A stretch of 64,000 nucleotides of DNA from Zygaena filipendulae (lineage: Eukaryota; Arthropoda; Insecta; Lepidoptera; Zygaenidae): positions 6,646,501 through 6,710,500 of the forward strand of contig OU015663.1 in the NCBI GenBank assembly GCA_907165275.2, given 5' to 3'. Below the pieces are notes generated by a model. It was not told the origin of the DNA and made no database searches. It worked only from the letters and a program-made list of their open reading frames with translations. Shown here piece after piece: positions 45,930-58,099 of the stretch. Every line of letters starts with the position of its first letter. Position 1 is the stretch's first letter. A program made the translations under genes and the position numbers.

Positions 45930-47500
45930 ACGAAAAAAAAAGAAATAAAGATCGCCAGACGGTTTTTTTAATTATACGTACCTATGTTTCTTTAAAATCT
46001 TACGTTGTTGTATTATATGAACGAAGCCGCAAACGAAAGAAATAATTGCAAAGTATACGTTTGAACAAAACACTTTTATTTTCTCTTACTCGTATTAGGC
46101 GCACATACCCATACGTATATGTATATAAAAGGAATCTCCCCGTGATCTCGGGCGTGATCCGTCGCGTTGGCTCACGTTCAGAATTTATTGGCCTCTCTAA
46201 TAATACAGAACACATTCTCCGCATTCCAGCGTCTCTACGTCGAGCCTCTCTGGCCTGGGTCCACGTAATCACTGAATGCTCTAGGTGTTTGCTCTGTAAG
46301 TTAATCGTGTCTTAACCAATCACTTACGATAAGTTTGATTAGGGCTTTGTGTAAAGAAAATCTACGAATATACGTCATATACCTACCTAATTAGGAAAAG
46401 GGTGAATTACTATTTATTTACTTTGTAGCTTGGAGCTAACTTAATCATATCCGGATATGGATCAATTTATCACGAAAATGATCGAAAGTTGTCGGCAAAG
46501 ATTTTCATTTCTCTTTTGGATTATCGTTTATTGTTGGCAGATTTTCATTTTAACCAAAAACCAAAACCATGTTTTCATGTTTAAAAATGTGTCCCGTTAA
46601 ACCCTCGTCAAAAAGTGCTCCTTTGCAAAGTTACATTTCAAAGTCGTACAGCAAATATTATTTTTCAATAATGTTAATGGTTGTTTCTTTTTGTCTTAAA
46701 ATTTATATCAGTCAACTCAGTAATGTCGAGAATTCTGATTTATTCAAAGAAACGACGGTCATGTAATGAAAATGTCTCCAAGTTTCTTGAGCAAAAATGT
46801 AATACGTATTACGTAGGTACCTATATAAAGGTAAGTTTTTGTTGTATCTGCTATCATATTAGGTATTAATATCTGTCGTAGAATAATACTCTCTGGCGAG
46901 TAGGAACATATCGCAACTAGCAAAATAATGTCATATAAATGGTTGAATAACGTTTTTGAATTAACTTTAAGTTTATTGATATGGTCATATACAAGGTTTT
47001 TATACGTTTATATAACGCGGGTTTGAGCGCAGATTATATAACATTTAAAGCGTATAAAGGTTGTTTTGTGATCGCATTAGTGTCATTTGTGCTGAGTAAA
47101 AATTACATAGACGTTGCAAGATGACTGATATGTTTTTCAATAGTATCTAGTAATAATCCTACATAACTGTAAAGTTGTATAGACGTACAAAAATATACTA
47201 TAGAGTCACTTTATGGTTAAACGATAACGTCTATACATAAACATATACCCAAACGCTGGAAGTTGACGTTTCTTTTTTGTTCATGAAAAACTTCGTAAAA
47301 TGTTTTAATAATTATTATTTTAAGTAAATAAAATATGTCATGGTGGAAGATGAGAGGCAGTGAGAGGTGATACTACTTAGGTCAAAGTTAAATACATTTA
47401 ACTTTTCCGATAATATGTACGGTCATTCTTGGTAATATTTTAACGGGCCTTCATAATATCGATATTTCAACATTGTATATTGAATGAGAATTCCGAGAAT
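45930..47500. other. Largely unique stretch
   Basis: GC-richer DNA at 46140-46290 gives 90-codon open frames on both strands, neither with a known motif. A TATA-like TATATAAAAGG is at about 46121. I do not call a gene. Confidence 0.35.
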
Positions 47501-47616
47501 TTTGAATTATAAAAAGAAATGAAATCTCACCAAAACATTTTCATGTAAAATGATGCCAAGACGAGTCCACTGTCAAAAGTTATCAGATCTCATGTAGAGC
47601 CAAGCTTATAACTATT
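47500..47616 (+). repeat. Dispersed repeat H, copy 1
   Basis: GAAATCTCACCAAAACATTT, then TGCCAAGACGAG and TTATCAGATCTCATGTAGAG. It matches 51590-51710 in the same orientation. Confidence 0.6.
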
Positions 47617-47702
47617 GACAGAAAATGGCGCTATAATTTTAAAACACGATTTGCTCAAAATTTCTCCAGTGTGGGTTAACACACTATTGCTTATGTATGT
47701 CC
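47617..47702. mobile_element. MITE family B, half copy
   Basis: GACAGAAAATGGCGCTATAA and GGGTTAACACACTATTGCTT match the right half of the 8127-8365 copy. Confidence 0.55.
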
Positions 47703-47709
47703 ATTTATT

Positions 47710-49640
47710 CAAAATGTTATAGCATTTTTCAAAAGACCTTGTTGTTGTTCATAATGGATAGTCAAACGAATTTACCTGTAGGTGAAGTTCGATGACTATG
47801 AAACGATGTGATACGCCCGAGTATTGTTCATAATGTTCATAAAGCGATAACATAATAATTGTGTTGGTAGATAAGGGTGTTTCTAATATCTGAATTTGTA
47901 TGGTAAGAAAATCATAAATGAGATCCTAGCTCCGGTTTTTTTACACTCTCATAACAGTTGAATCCGTTTTGACAACTAATTTTCGTAAAATTACCCATAG
48001 TTGAAAACTGTTACGTCATAATTTATAATATTTCGGTATACTTATTAATATTTTATAGTAATAATTACAAAATATGATAAGTTATCTCTATTATTATATT
48101 AAAAGGTTGATTTATTAAAACCTTTACCTATGTTTTTTCATTGTATTATAATTTCGCCAATAAATTACGGGTCTTGTTTGAATAATAAATGTTATAGTAA
48201 ATTGTACAAAGTTCCCTCACTAGAGCTAACGTTTTAGAATTTTTGTGCGTGTAGTGGAAAACAATAATATTGCGACGAATTTAAGTGAAATTCTCAACAA
48301 AGAAAACGTACAAATACAAATAGATTTATTCACCGAGGCGAAATTGAAATCTCAGGTGCACCGGTCGGTGGTGTTAGGGCCGCGGCCTGTGTAAGCGGAC
48401 CCTCGCGTTTATTATTGTAATATGGGTAGGCACGTTATAGAGCTATTTAAACACATATGGGAGATTTCAGAGAGTTTCAATAGAATCAGTTGAAGACGCT
48501 CGGATTTGTATTCTTCAGTTTTTCCGTGCTGGCCAGTGAAATAATAAAATAAATTGCCTACATAATATCTATTATACAACGCCGTTCTTGGATAATGCAC
48601 GCGAATTTCTCTTAATATTGTTTTATATTTTGTAACATTTACTAATTTATTCTTGTTAACAAAAATCAGACGAGTTCAGGAGTTGTTTTTAAATATATTT
48701 GACGTATTACCAACTAAATAGTGTACAGATACATTCTACTCAAAGTGGACATACGAGTAGCATGCAATTTTAGAGAGGAAATGCCATTTTACGTTTCAAA
48801 AAAAAAATTTAAGAAAGCTCTATCCCTTGCTCTATCTACTTCCGAGAAATCTCCAACGTGAAGCAGTGTCATTGTATTCCAGTTTATATTACGTGAATTC
48901 CTTGTAAATTACAGGCTCAAGAGACTCACCAATTCAGTCCTACGGGAGCCATCCGCGACATTTAATGAAATGTTGCAAGTCTGAGAAAAGCTTGTCTGCG
49001 ACTTCCGTAAGTTTGACTATAAGTGAAAAAAAAGAAAAATATTTATTAAACCAGGCATAAGCAATTAAAAAAAAACTAACTCAAGGCTTATACATATGTA
49101 CGTACGTCGTACATATCTACTCTGGGTTTCTGCCTTCAATTAGTGCAGGTCACGCTCGTACCTACGTGATTGGCAATTAATTATTAATTTCTTCCCTTGC
49201 ATTATTTACTGTCGGCATTCTGTTTTTGTAATAAGAATCAATGACTTTAAGACCTCCATCATTAAACGCTACTCCAATTTTATATACCTACCCCCAAGTC
49301 TTTGTTTGTCTTCATCCTTTTGTAGTTGGTACAGTGAGCATTGATATTTGTCAAAGGATACAAAGAGGAACTACAAAGAGGTGAAACATCATTTTAGTTA
49401 AGACAGTGAATAAATTACAATAAAAATTTTCCGCCATTTTTAAGACAGGTCGTCCACTTGTGCTACATATAGCAACCAAATTAGTCTTCTATAAAACTTT
49501 TTAAAGCGTAAAAATGAACAAGGTCTTCTAAAAGGTGCGTGGTGTGTCACTACTGGGCCGGCCCATTCAGCTAATATTCGTTATATACCTATATTATAAT
49601 ATTTTTATACCTATACTTCTGGAATTTTCGTTTTATAAAA
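47710..49640. other. Largely unique stretch
   Basis: A GC-rich patch at 48335-48410 (GTGTTAGGGCCGCGGCCTGT) is not explained by a repeat. No gene was recognised. Confidence 0.35.
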
Positions 49641-49652
49641 ATATAAAGTTTA

Positions 49653-49995
49653 CTATCTGTGCCCCACGGTTCACCTACGTGAGTTTCGGAATTCCCGCAG
49701 GAGCGATTTCTTCTAAGATAAAAGTAGTACGTAGTATATTTATTTTATTACTCTGAGATAAAAGTAGCCAAAATACTCAACAAAATCAGCTATCCGCCAG
49801 TGAAAGTCCCGTTAACATCGATCCAGCCGTTTCAGAGATATGCTGGAACAAATAGACAAACAGACAGAGACAGTGAATTTTTTTTTAATGTAAGTACCCA
49901 CCATAGCTACATATACTTTCATACCTATGCATTTAGTGAAAAGATGTTAATTTGGAATTACAAACATACACTTCAATTTTATTTATATTTTTGTA
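49653..49995 (-). mobile_element. Helitron-like element, long 5' subtype
   Basis: CTGTGCCCCACGGTTCACC is on the left and CAGACAGAGACAGTG toward the right, then the extra 5' segment shared with 43481-43535. Confidence 0.6.
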
Positions 49996-49999
49996 TAAT

Positions 50000-51580
50000 A
50001 ATAAGTAGGTACGTATGTATGTATGTAAGCATAGATATATAGATAGATGTAGACGTACTATTGTAATAAAAACGCCGATACTGACGCAAGACGAATTCCG
50101 TTCGGAACGAGCACAAATAAGATTTGTAAGCGCGTGTAAGTACGGCCCGAGGTGGCGGCGGCGAAGTACATCCCCTAACTTATGTTCTGCACTAGGATCT
50201 ACGAATTAGCACCACAAACAACTCTCCATACGAGTACCTACTAAGTGATAGTATGTTATCCAAAAGACGGCCTTATCGCTTATAGAGTGATCTCTTCTAA
50301 GAAACCTAGGCACCTATGCCTAATCATATTGTAACCTTATTATTTTAATCTCCGGTCTTAGTTATTATTAAATTAATACACCGTTACAGAACATGTGAAA
50401 CCATTTTTTTTTTAATTTCTGTTCGGTTTGTATGTTTGTATACGCTTAATGCAAAAACTTATATTAAATATTTCTTAACAGTTAGTTTTATTATTAAATA
50501 TGCGAATTCCATTGCATCACATTTAGATGATACAAACAATTACAATTTTCATTTGTAATTTATACTTTGCCCCAATGCCTTAAAGGCTACGTACGCCATG
50601 CAGGCTACAAAACTCATGAGTCACACAAATTTAATTTTATTAAAATATCTCCGTGTTCAAAGAAGTTTCACTTCAAAAAAGTATTTATCTTGTATAGATA
50701 GTCCTATAATTAATAGTCATTAAAAATACTCGTTATATTATATTTTTCTATAATACACGAGTACATATTTAAACAATATTGCAGAAATGATTCTAGGTCG
50801 ATGCGATAGTGTCGTGCAACGATATTTTATGAGGCATATTGAGTCGGACATTTCTTGGCTCGTTGTTGTAGCCAGTACCTACTATCTGTATGTTATTACT
50901 GCAGTGTACGGCCCGGGGAGTCTTGTGAAATATTTGTGGGCTGTCGCGTCGCGCCGGATATTGGGAATAACTCGAAGATTTGATGCAGAGTGCCGAGGGA
51001 ATCGCACGTACAGACCAATCAACGCGGCGCCATCATGTGTCCAAAACACTCGCACTCGCTGCTCCAACTCATCGTTTGCAATACAAAAATCCTTGTGAAA
51101 AGTTAGAGATTTTTGTTCAATATCCATAATTTTTTATTATTTATTTAGCAAGAAAACGGGGTGCGGATATAATAAGTTACAAAAATGTTTTATTCAACTA
51201 CTCCACCTGGTAAAGAACTCACGGATTAGTTAAATGTATAATATTATGTAACAATTCTTGTTTACAATGCAGTGTATCATAAGTGTATCTATTATAGTAT
51301 TTCCGTAGGTACATTGATAAACAGTAGAGCCGATAGATGACTATTAAATACATTTGAACGGAACTCCCCAACAGATGATACCAAACTGCTCGCGATATGA
51401 CATCATATAGTAAAGAGGGCACATTTTAACAGATATAATATCGAGGAAATACCCCTACCTCCCACCCCCCTGTGCACACGCAAACCTTTAAACTAGGGGA
51501 TAGAAGTTTGTATATTATGAGATTTGAAAATTGATAAAGGGAAGGGAAATAATAAACACAAATTATAATAAAGGTAATAT
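50000..51580. other. Unique non-coding stretch
   Basis: Overlapping open frames of 81-103 codons occur on both strands at 50787-51127. None carries a motif I recognise. Confidence 0.35.
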
Positions 51581-51589
51581 GTATAATAA

Positions 51590-51710
51590 AACTTACAAAA
51601 AAGTGAAATCTCACCAAAAATATTTTCATGTAAAATGTATGCCAAGACGAGAGACTGACACTATCAAAATTTATCAGATCTCATTTATAGTCAAGCTTCT
51701 AACTCTATAC
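51590..51710 (+). repeat. Dispersed repeat H, copy 2
   Basis: GTGAAATCTCACCAAAAATA and TTTATCAGATCTCATTTATA; see 47500-47616. Confidence 0.6.
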
Positions 51711-52466
51711 GACTTAACTTCACAAACTCTACATCTTAGTCAAAATATGTGGCTTGTCCGTTTCATTAGGTACTACAAGAACTATTGTTTTACAGAAAAT
51801 AATCAACAATGGATAAATCTAAAATGTTTTTGGTGGTATTTACAAAAAGGGAATTCTTGTGTGTGATCTTCAGTTATTTATGAGTAATTCTTCTTTTTAT
51901 GTATATGTATATATGTTTTATGTATATATCTACATTCTACAGACTCTTATTGCGTATTTATTTGGTGTTATATTTATACATTAGGTATTTACATTTTTAT
52001 TTGAGTTAGTGTAAATACGTATAGAAAATCCAAAAACGAACACTTTTCACATGAAACTGTATTTTTTTTAATCTTTTATTTTTTCCATTTTGTTTTGCAA
52101 CATTAATATTTTATTTCATCTCTATAAACCTGAACAATAAGCGAAGTCTTAAAACCACCGGGCAAATGGAAGATGTCAGACAAATAAAACGATAATAATG
52201 GCGGTTTCCTCTTACAGACTGAAATAGCGGCAAGTGAAAGATTTATTTACGCTTAGAATCTCATTTGCCGAAAGAATTGTTAAATAAAAGCAACTCAACA
52301 GCTTGAAAAATATTGTTTGGGTGAATGCAGTGGGTACCTATCTCGTGTCGCGTAATGTCCCTAATGCGCGCGAACATAAAAAACTCGTTGTCCCTGCCCA
52401 AAAACACTTTAAATTGTTCTCGACGAACTTCATGAAAATGATTTATTAACATTTAGTTTAGTATCA

Positions 52467-52720
52467 ATTAGTTGGTATTATTAATTTAGTGAATGTATAT
52501 AAATACAAATAAAAGGTCGCGAAACTTGTCGTACCTAATTTCAAATGTCAGTTATGTGGGCGGAATTCACAAAAAATCTCATTATTTCCAAAACAGGCAT
52601 TAGTTAGTATTATTAATTTAATGCTTATTGTATAAAAAGGCAAATAAAAGATCGCGAAATTTGTCGTAACTAATTTCAAATGTCAGCTATGCGAGCGGAA
52701 TTCACTAAAAATATCATGCA
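52467..52720. repeat. Diverged ~130-bp tandem duplication
   Basis: ATTAGTTGGTATTATTAATT ... CGCGAAACTTGTCGTACCTA ... GGCGGAATTCAC in the first unit recurs in order from 52598. Substitutions and small indels suggest an old event. Confidence 0.75.
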
Positions 52721-52724
52721 GTTA

Positions 52725-53655
52725 ATTTTATAAAACTGTCGATGCACTATTGATATTTCATCACAATCTACAATGGTGAAATTGACATACATATATTATG
52801 GTACCCATTATTACTATAATTATTTTCGGTATAATAGACAATATTACTTGAGTATGATTAACTAAAGATGTGGTCAAAATCAGTTGAAAATAATTTATAC
52901 TTAGAAGTCGCTTTATACTTTCTGTTTCATTTGTGACTATTTATTAGATAATTTACCAAGTGCTGAAAGAGATTTTTGGTAATATTGCTGTGAAATAAAC
53001 CTTGATATAAACATAAAATGTCGTGGATGATCATTCTTCTCTAAAAATCCTATATGTATACGAAAAGCTAAAATATTTTTATAGTAGAAAAAGTATATTT
53101 ACTTTCCACAATACTATAGAAAGAGGGTGAATGTGAAGGGTAAATGTGGAGGTACATACGAACAGATGTCTGCAATAGCAATACATTTGTAAGAAATTGG
53201 AATCATGTTTATTTTCACGCCTATTTTCACCTTACATTAGCAAAAATGACGAATGTTAAGGCATGTTGACTGATATCTCAAATATGTATGAGTAGACAAA
53301 ATTCAATAGTGCCACAAGCTTAAAGTACCTACTTATATTCACATAAGTGATATTGTGGGACAGAAAGTTCTACCGATACTTTTAAATTCAATTAATATTG
53401 ATATCTATGTAATACACTGATTGCGGTGGCATATAACGCCCGGGACTTTATAATCACGATGATAACGCAATTGTTGACCCCTACAGGCAGAATAAATCCT
53501 CTGAGTCAAAAACCTTATTTTACACGTTATGATAAACCATTAGAAATTTAGAATACCACTCAAAAAGCTATCAAGTAAGTATCTACCTATTCTTAAAAAA
53601 AAAAACAGTTTTAAACTTTTAAACTGTTTTGATAATTTGTGTATTATTATTTATT
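52725..53655. other. Non-coding stretch
   Basis: Nothing beyond AT-rich sequence was recognised here. Confidence 0.4.
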
Positions 53656-53660
53656 ACCTA

Positions 53661-53840
53661 CTAGCTATCTCCCATGGTTTCACCTGCGGTAATTTCGGAG
53701 TTCCCACGGGAGTTCCAGGATAAACTATACGTATAAACCTTCCTCTTGAATAACTCTATGTATAAAAAAAAACCGCATCAAAATCCGTGGCATAGTTTTA
53801 AAGATCTAAGCATAGGTACATAGGAACAGACAGGAGGAGG
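53661..53840 (-). mobile_element. Helitron-like element
   Basis: CTAGCTATCTCCCATGG on the left, then AAACCGCATCAAAATCCG. Confidence 0.65.
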
Positions 53841-53842
53841 CC

Positions 53843-53944
53843 ACGATAATTGTCAGGAGTTCAGAAAAAGAAATTGGGTACTGTTTGTGCCTATTTGGAA
53901 TTCCCGCTGGAATTAACGCGGGTAAAACTGCGGGGAACAGTTAG
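53843..53944 (+). mobile_element. Helitron-like 3' end
   Basis: ACGCGGGTAAAACTGCGGGG and AACAGTTAG (CTAG decayed). It faces away from the preceding minus-strand copy. Confidence 0.55.
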
Positions 53945-54607
53945 TATCCAAGTAGTAGGCATATGCACTGATAGGTAGGATACATCGTACCTACATTGCA
54001 TTAGCCCACATTATTGCGTAACAGGATGCCTACCTGCTTGTCAATGAGCAAAGTCACAAAGCATTCAAACATATTCAAACTATGTTTAGTGGATTATGGC
54101 GATATGCTCTATTCCTGCGAGGATAAGGTTGAGTTTGGTTTGTACACCTACTCGTTTCCTGTACAAGTATGCGGTATTGTGTGTGATTACAGCAAGCCTG
54201 TTTAATCAACCCGCCTCTCATCCCGACAAAACTGTCGCTGTGCTGCGGATAACAGCTCGATACTCGTATGAACATGGTATGGTGATAATTCTGTAGTACC
54301 TAAGTATTTACTGCGCGCATAACGTTCAGTTCATAAAATGTATTTTGCGCATATTCGATAAATTTAATAAAAATAGTTTATAGGATTTCGTGCCTAAAAA
54401 TTTGAATGTCATGAATATATCAGGCCCTTAAAACTCCGTGTCTCGTGAGAACTACAAGCGGTGATGCTATGGATGCTGCGTGATGTGATGGTGATGATGT
54501 GATGTGCTAATTCGGTAATGGAGACAAACAACAAAAATGTCATCAGTTTTGTTCTCATGATTGTTGATTTTATCTACATAAAATTTTATATTCTTTTGTT
54601 GCGTTCG

Positions 54608-54828
54608 TAAGCTGACCCCCGCGGTTTTACCCGCGGTAATTTCGGAGCAATCGCGGTAATTCTGGAGTAGAAAGTACCCTATATCACTCTGGATCACTGT
54701 AGCTCCCTATAAGTGAAAACATTTTCAAAATCGGTTCAGTAGATCCAGATATTATAACCTCACAAACTCTGGAGTTCCCGCGGGAATCCCGGGGTAAAAG
54801 TACTCTTTATGTCACTCAGGATCATTGC
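54608..54828 (-). mobile_element. Helitron-like element, cut by repeat D
   Basis: CCCCCGCGGTTTTACCCGCG is on the left. Family sequence runs to CTCAGGATCATTGCA and stops abruptly at the start of repeat D. Confidence 0.65.
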
Positions 54829-55012
54829 ATTTTTCTTTAGCTAATTCCTATTTTTATTTTGACTTTCCTTGCATTCGTAATGAAAAGCACAGTGTTATCC
54901 TCGGGAGAAAGACTTATTTAGTCGCTCGATCTATTGGCGCCCGAGCGTAGCGTCCCCGTCTCGGGACTAAATAACTTTCACCCCTAGGATAACAATGTAC
55001 TATTTTTCAACG
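54829..55012 (+). repeat. Dispersed palindromic repeat D, copy 3 (part b only)
   Basis: CTTTAGCTAATTCCTATTTT through CCTAGGATAACAATGTACTA. The core loop is shortened relative to 28485-28675. Confidence 0.7.
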
Positions 55013-55252
55013 TGTATGAATACAATCGATGTTAATTAAATAAATATTTAAGTCAAGTCCAAGGTATTTTTTTATATGCAGCTACAGCAGCAAAGTTCCT
55101 TTGGAAAAGTTTTTCTACAGTAAAAAAGCTTTCTCTGATTGCACTGTACAAATCTTTTTCAAGGCGTTCGTTTACGTTTTATTTTCCTTGGTATTTACCT
55201 AGTTCCATTTTTATTGGTCACAGGACGCTACTGCGTTTATAGTTATATAACA

Positions 55253-55368
55253 CTAGCTGTCCCCCGCGGTTTCACCCGCGGTAGTTTCGAAGTTTCCGTG
55301 GGAATTTCGGGATAAAACTCACAATTCACAAACTTGCAAAGTTTTCCTCTTTATAATATTAGTATAGA
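55253..55368 (-). mobile_element. Short Helitron-like element
   Basis: Both ends are present (CTAGCTGTCCCCCGCGG and TTTATAATATTAGTATAGA) but the middle is deleted, leaving about 116 bp. Confidence 0.7.
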
Positions 55369-55403
55369 TATATTTGTTCTGTATAATATCTTATTTAGTA
55401 GAA

Positions 55404-56036
55404 TAGGGTACTTGCATGAATTTTTTTTTTCAGTCTATTTTAAAGATATATGGCCTACTTAAACAAAGCAAGAAAAAGAAAAAAAATATATGCATAAATT
55501 AATGAAATAGAGCGTTTCAAAGTTCCTACTTTAGACTTTACCGCCGAAACGCGGAATGATGTCACTTGTTCAAAATTACGCCTTATTAATCTGTGATAGA
55601 AATGTCAATGTCATATTGACAGGGTCATGTGACACTGACAGACAGATAACTTCAATATCCAAAAGCGAAATTAAGGTTGAACTGTGTCGATTTACTTCCA
55701 AAAGTTCCAGTAAAGAATCGAAATGCATGTTACCGATGCATTTTAAAGTAAAAAACTTCAAAAAATGAAAAATATGCGTTGACTGTATGTACTTAGTTTC
55801 TTTTGCCTTCGCTGAAAGAGGTAAATGTTTCCTAAAAAAATAAAAGTGACGTCATGTGTTAAGCTTGGCTGTGATTGGTGTTTCGTTGCAACGTTCCGTT
55901 TCACAAAATTAAAAGTTGAATATTTTGGAAACTATTGAAAATTTTTTAGTAAATCTTTCACGATAGCGCTTTTCTGAGGCTCTATTTTTAAAATATTGAC
56001 ACAATTTCTTATTATAAATTTCATGCAAGTACCCTA
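55404..56036 (-). mobile_element. 633-bp TIR element (copy 2)
   Basis: TAGGGTACTTGCATGAA and TTTCATGCAAGTACCCTA. It is inverted relative to 3258-3881 and highly similar throughout. Confidence 0.8.
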
Positions 56037-56266
56037 TTGCCAGGACTGATTGCGAGGTACTTAATGATAGAGAAATAGACTGGTCCTTTGGACGAGACTC
56101 TTTTGGAAATACACGAAATAAACCCATTGGATTTTTGTGTCTATAGACTATGTACCTAAAGAAACCAAGTACCTACTTTTATTGTACTATCTTAAATTTT
56201 TCTAAGATTAAAATGTTATGATGTTTGCTTCAATTTAAAGAAAGAATACCAAAACCATGCACGATT

Positions 56267-56305
56267 GCGTGCATGCACATGCACGCATGCATGCACGTGC
56301 ATGTA
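56267..56305. repeat. Alternating purine-pyrimidine tract
   Basis: GCGTGCATGCACATGCACGC is followed by more TGCA/CGTG words. It is a Z-DNA-prone and locally palindromic stretch. Confidence 0.7.
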
Positions 56306-56318
56306 AAGTGAAATTAAA

Positions 56319-56532
56319 TAGTACATTGTTATCCTAGGGGTGAAAGTAACGCTACGCTCGGGCGCCAAACCCCGTCTTGGGACTAAATAAGTCTTTCTCC
56401 CGAGGATAACACTGTGCTTTTTATTACGAATGCAAGGAAAGTCAAAATATAAATAGGAATTAGCTAAAGAAAAAAATGAGTGAATTTTATTTTACATAAA
56501 TCAACCATTAGGTGTGCTACTGGCCAGTAAAC
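56319..56532 (-). repeat. Dispersed palindromic repeat D, copy 4 with flipped core
   Basis: The flanks read as the complement of copy 1 (GTACATTGTTATCCTAGGGG ... CACTGTGCTTTTTATTACG). The core at 56351-56391 (CTACGCTCGGGCGCCAAAC) reads in the forward direction. Confidence 0.7.
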
Positions 56533-56600
56533 CAAACCCCAAACCCCGTCTCGGGACTAAATAAGTTACTTTCACCCCTAGGATAACAATGTACTATTTC
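56533..56600 (+). repeat. Repeat D, 3' half
   Basis: AACCCCGTCTCGGGACTAAA through CCTAGGATAACAATGTACTA, adjoining copy 4 in opposite orientation. Confidence 0.65.
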
Positions 56601-56738
56601 AATTCCATAGTTTTCAAAGGACACGGAACATCGGTTCCAAGAGGAATGGGATTCAGTATAGCTACCTGCCACGTACATATATGTTACGATAATTTTATTT
56701 TTATGGTATTCGGGAATTTTGTTTGTTTTTAAAGTAAA

Positions 56739-56951
56739 TCCTTAGATATTATAAAACAAAGTCCTTCTTCGCGTCAGTTTCTTTGACTGTTCGTGATAAA
56801 CTCAAAGATTTTCATGCGCAGAAACGGATTTTCATGCAGTTTTCACCAATAGATAGAGTGAGTCATGAGAAAGGTTTGTACGTCTAGTTCATCCCGAAAT
56901 TCCCGCGGGAACTCCAAAATTACCGCGGGTGAAATCGCAGAGAACAGCTAG
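56739..56951 (+). mobile_element. Helitron-like element
   Basis: It starts A|TCCTTAGATATTATAAAAC and ends ACCGCGGGTGAAATCGCAG...CAGCTAG|T. A further 5' end (TCTGTAGATATTATAAAATC) follows at about 56980 without a tail. Confidence 0.7.
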
Positions 56952-57423
56952 TACATTTGTAAATACCGTTTTAATTAAATCTGTAGATATTATAAAATCT
57001 TTGTGGCGAAGAGACGAGCGGGTTGAAATCCCGTCTAGTTCTTTGCTCTGGGTTTTATTCGGTCGCAGTTACTTACCGCAGGGTTGTAATTTACAACTGC
57101 AAGTCATTTCTCTGTGAATTTTCCCAGTGAAATCGTGTAATTAGAGGTAAACTCGGAGTGCTGAGCCACACAACAGGTTCGACAAGCAATGCTCTTTTAG
57201 TTATTTAAATATTTTTTGAGCAAAAGCAAAAACAAGTTAAAAAATAACGAAGGAATATTAATATCGTATAATTATATTCTTCATATAACATATATTCATC
57301 GTTTATAAACTTACATTTCTTTATTATTTTAAAACATACTATATGATTATTAATGTAAAGAGGGAGTAATATTTCACATATTATAGTCAAACTACTCCAT
57401 TCCTAGCTAATTGTTTATAAGTA

Positions 57424-57612
57424 ACTATAGCCATTCCCCGCTGTTACACACTGGCGTCAATTTTGGTTTTCCCACAGGAATTCTAGGAATTCTCGATGTT
57501 CTTTTCTATACCCTTGCAAATGTGTATGCAAATTTTCATGATTATTGATTGAATAGTTAAGTTGTTAAAGCGCTACAAACAAACTCACATAGCGCATTTA
57601 CATAAGTATAAA
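57424..57612 (-). mobile_element. Helitron-like element, decayed
   Basis: CCATTCCCCGCTGTTACAC on the left, CAAACAAACTCACATAGCGC on the right. Confidence 0.5.
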
Positions 57613-57659
57613 CACAAGTTTATGAGGGTTAAATTTGACTTACCTACACTAACTAAATT

Positions 57660-58092
57660 GATTTTTCATTACTTATACTCGGAAAGTAGGTCTGAAGTTG
57701 CCTGAGAAGTGGGTTGAAAGTAACACTTTTCAGCCTTAGGGAGAATCGCTTTCAACTGACAGCTGGATATTGCAGAAACTCAAGTTTTTTTGTTACTGGC
57801 CAGTTAATGGTTGATTTATGTAAAATAAAATTCACTCATTTTTTTCTTTAGCTAATTCCTATTTTTATTTTGACTTTCCTTGCATTCGTAATGAAAAGCA
57901 CAGTGTTATCCTCGGGAGAAAGGCTTATTTAGTCCCTCGATCTATTGGCGCCCTCGCTACGCTCGGGCGCCAAACCCCGTCTCGGGACCTCAAGTTAACT
58001 AGACTTATGTCTAAATACTTAAACTTAAAAACTTATGTCTATGCTCGGGACTAAATAAGTTACTTTCACCCCTAGGATAACAATGTACTATT
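57660..58092 (+). repeat. Dispersed palindromic repeat D, copy 2 (full)
   Basis: Part a (ACTCGGAAAGTAGGTCTGAA) and part b occur in the same order as 28058-28680. A ~57-bp insert between two CTCGGGAC words (about 57988-58044) contains ACTTATGTCTA twice. Confidence 0.7.
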
Positions 58093-58099
58093 AATAATA

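Noticed and set aside
46000..46315. 90-codon frames on both strands with a TATA-like box nearby
   Set aside because: Mirror frames with no known motif; the TATA-like word alone is weak.
48916..48990. Possible exon after CAG at about 48915
   Set aside because: One frame reads sensibly for about 22 codons but then stops, and there is no matching donor or homologous motif.
50787..51127. Overlapping open frames on both strands (103 and 81 codons)
   Set aside because: Both strands open together in GC-richer DNA, which is a composition effect. No family resemblance.
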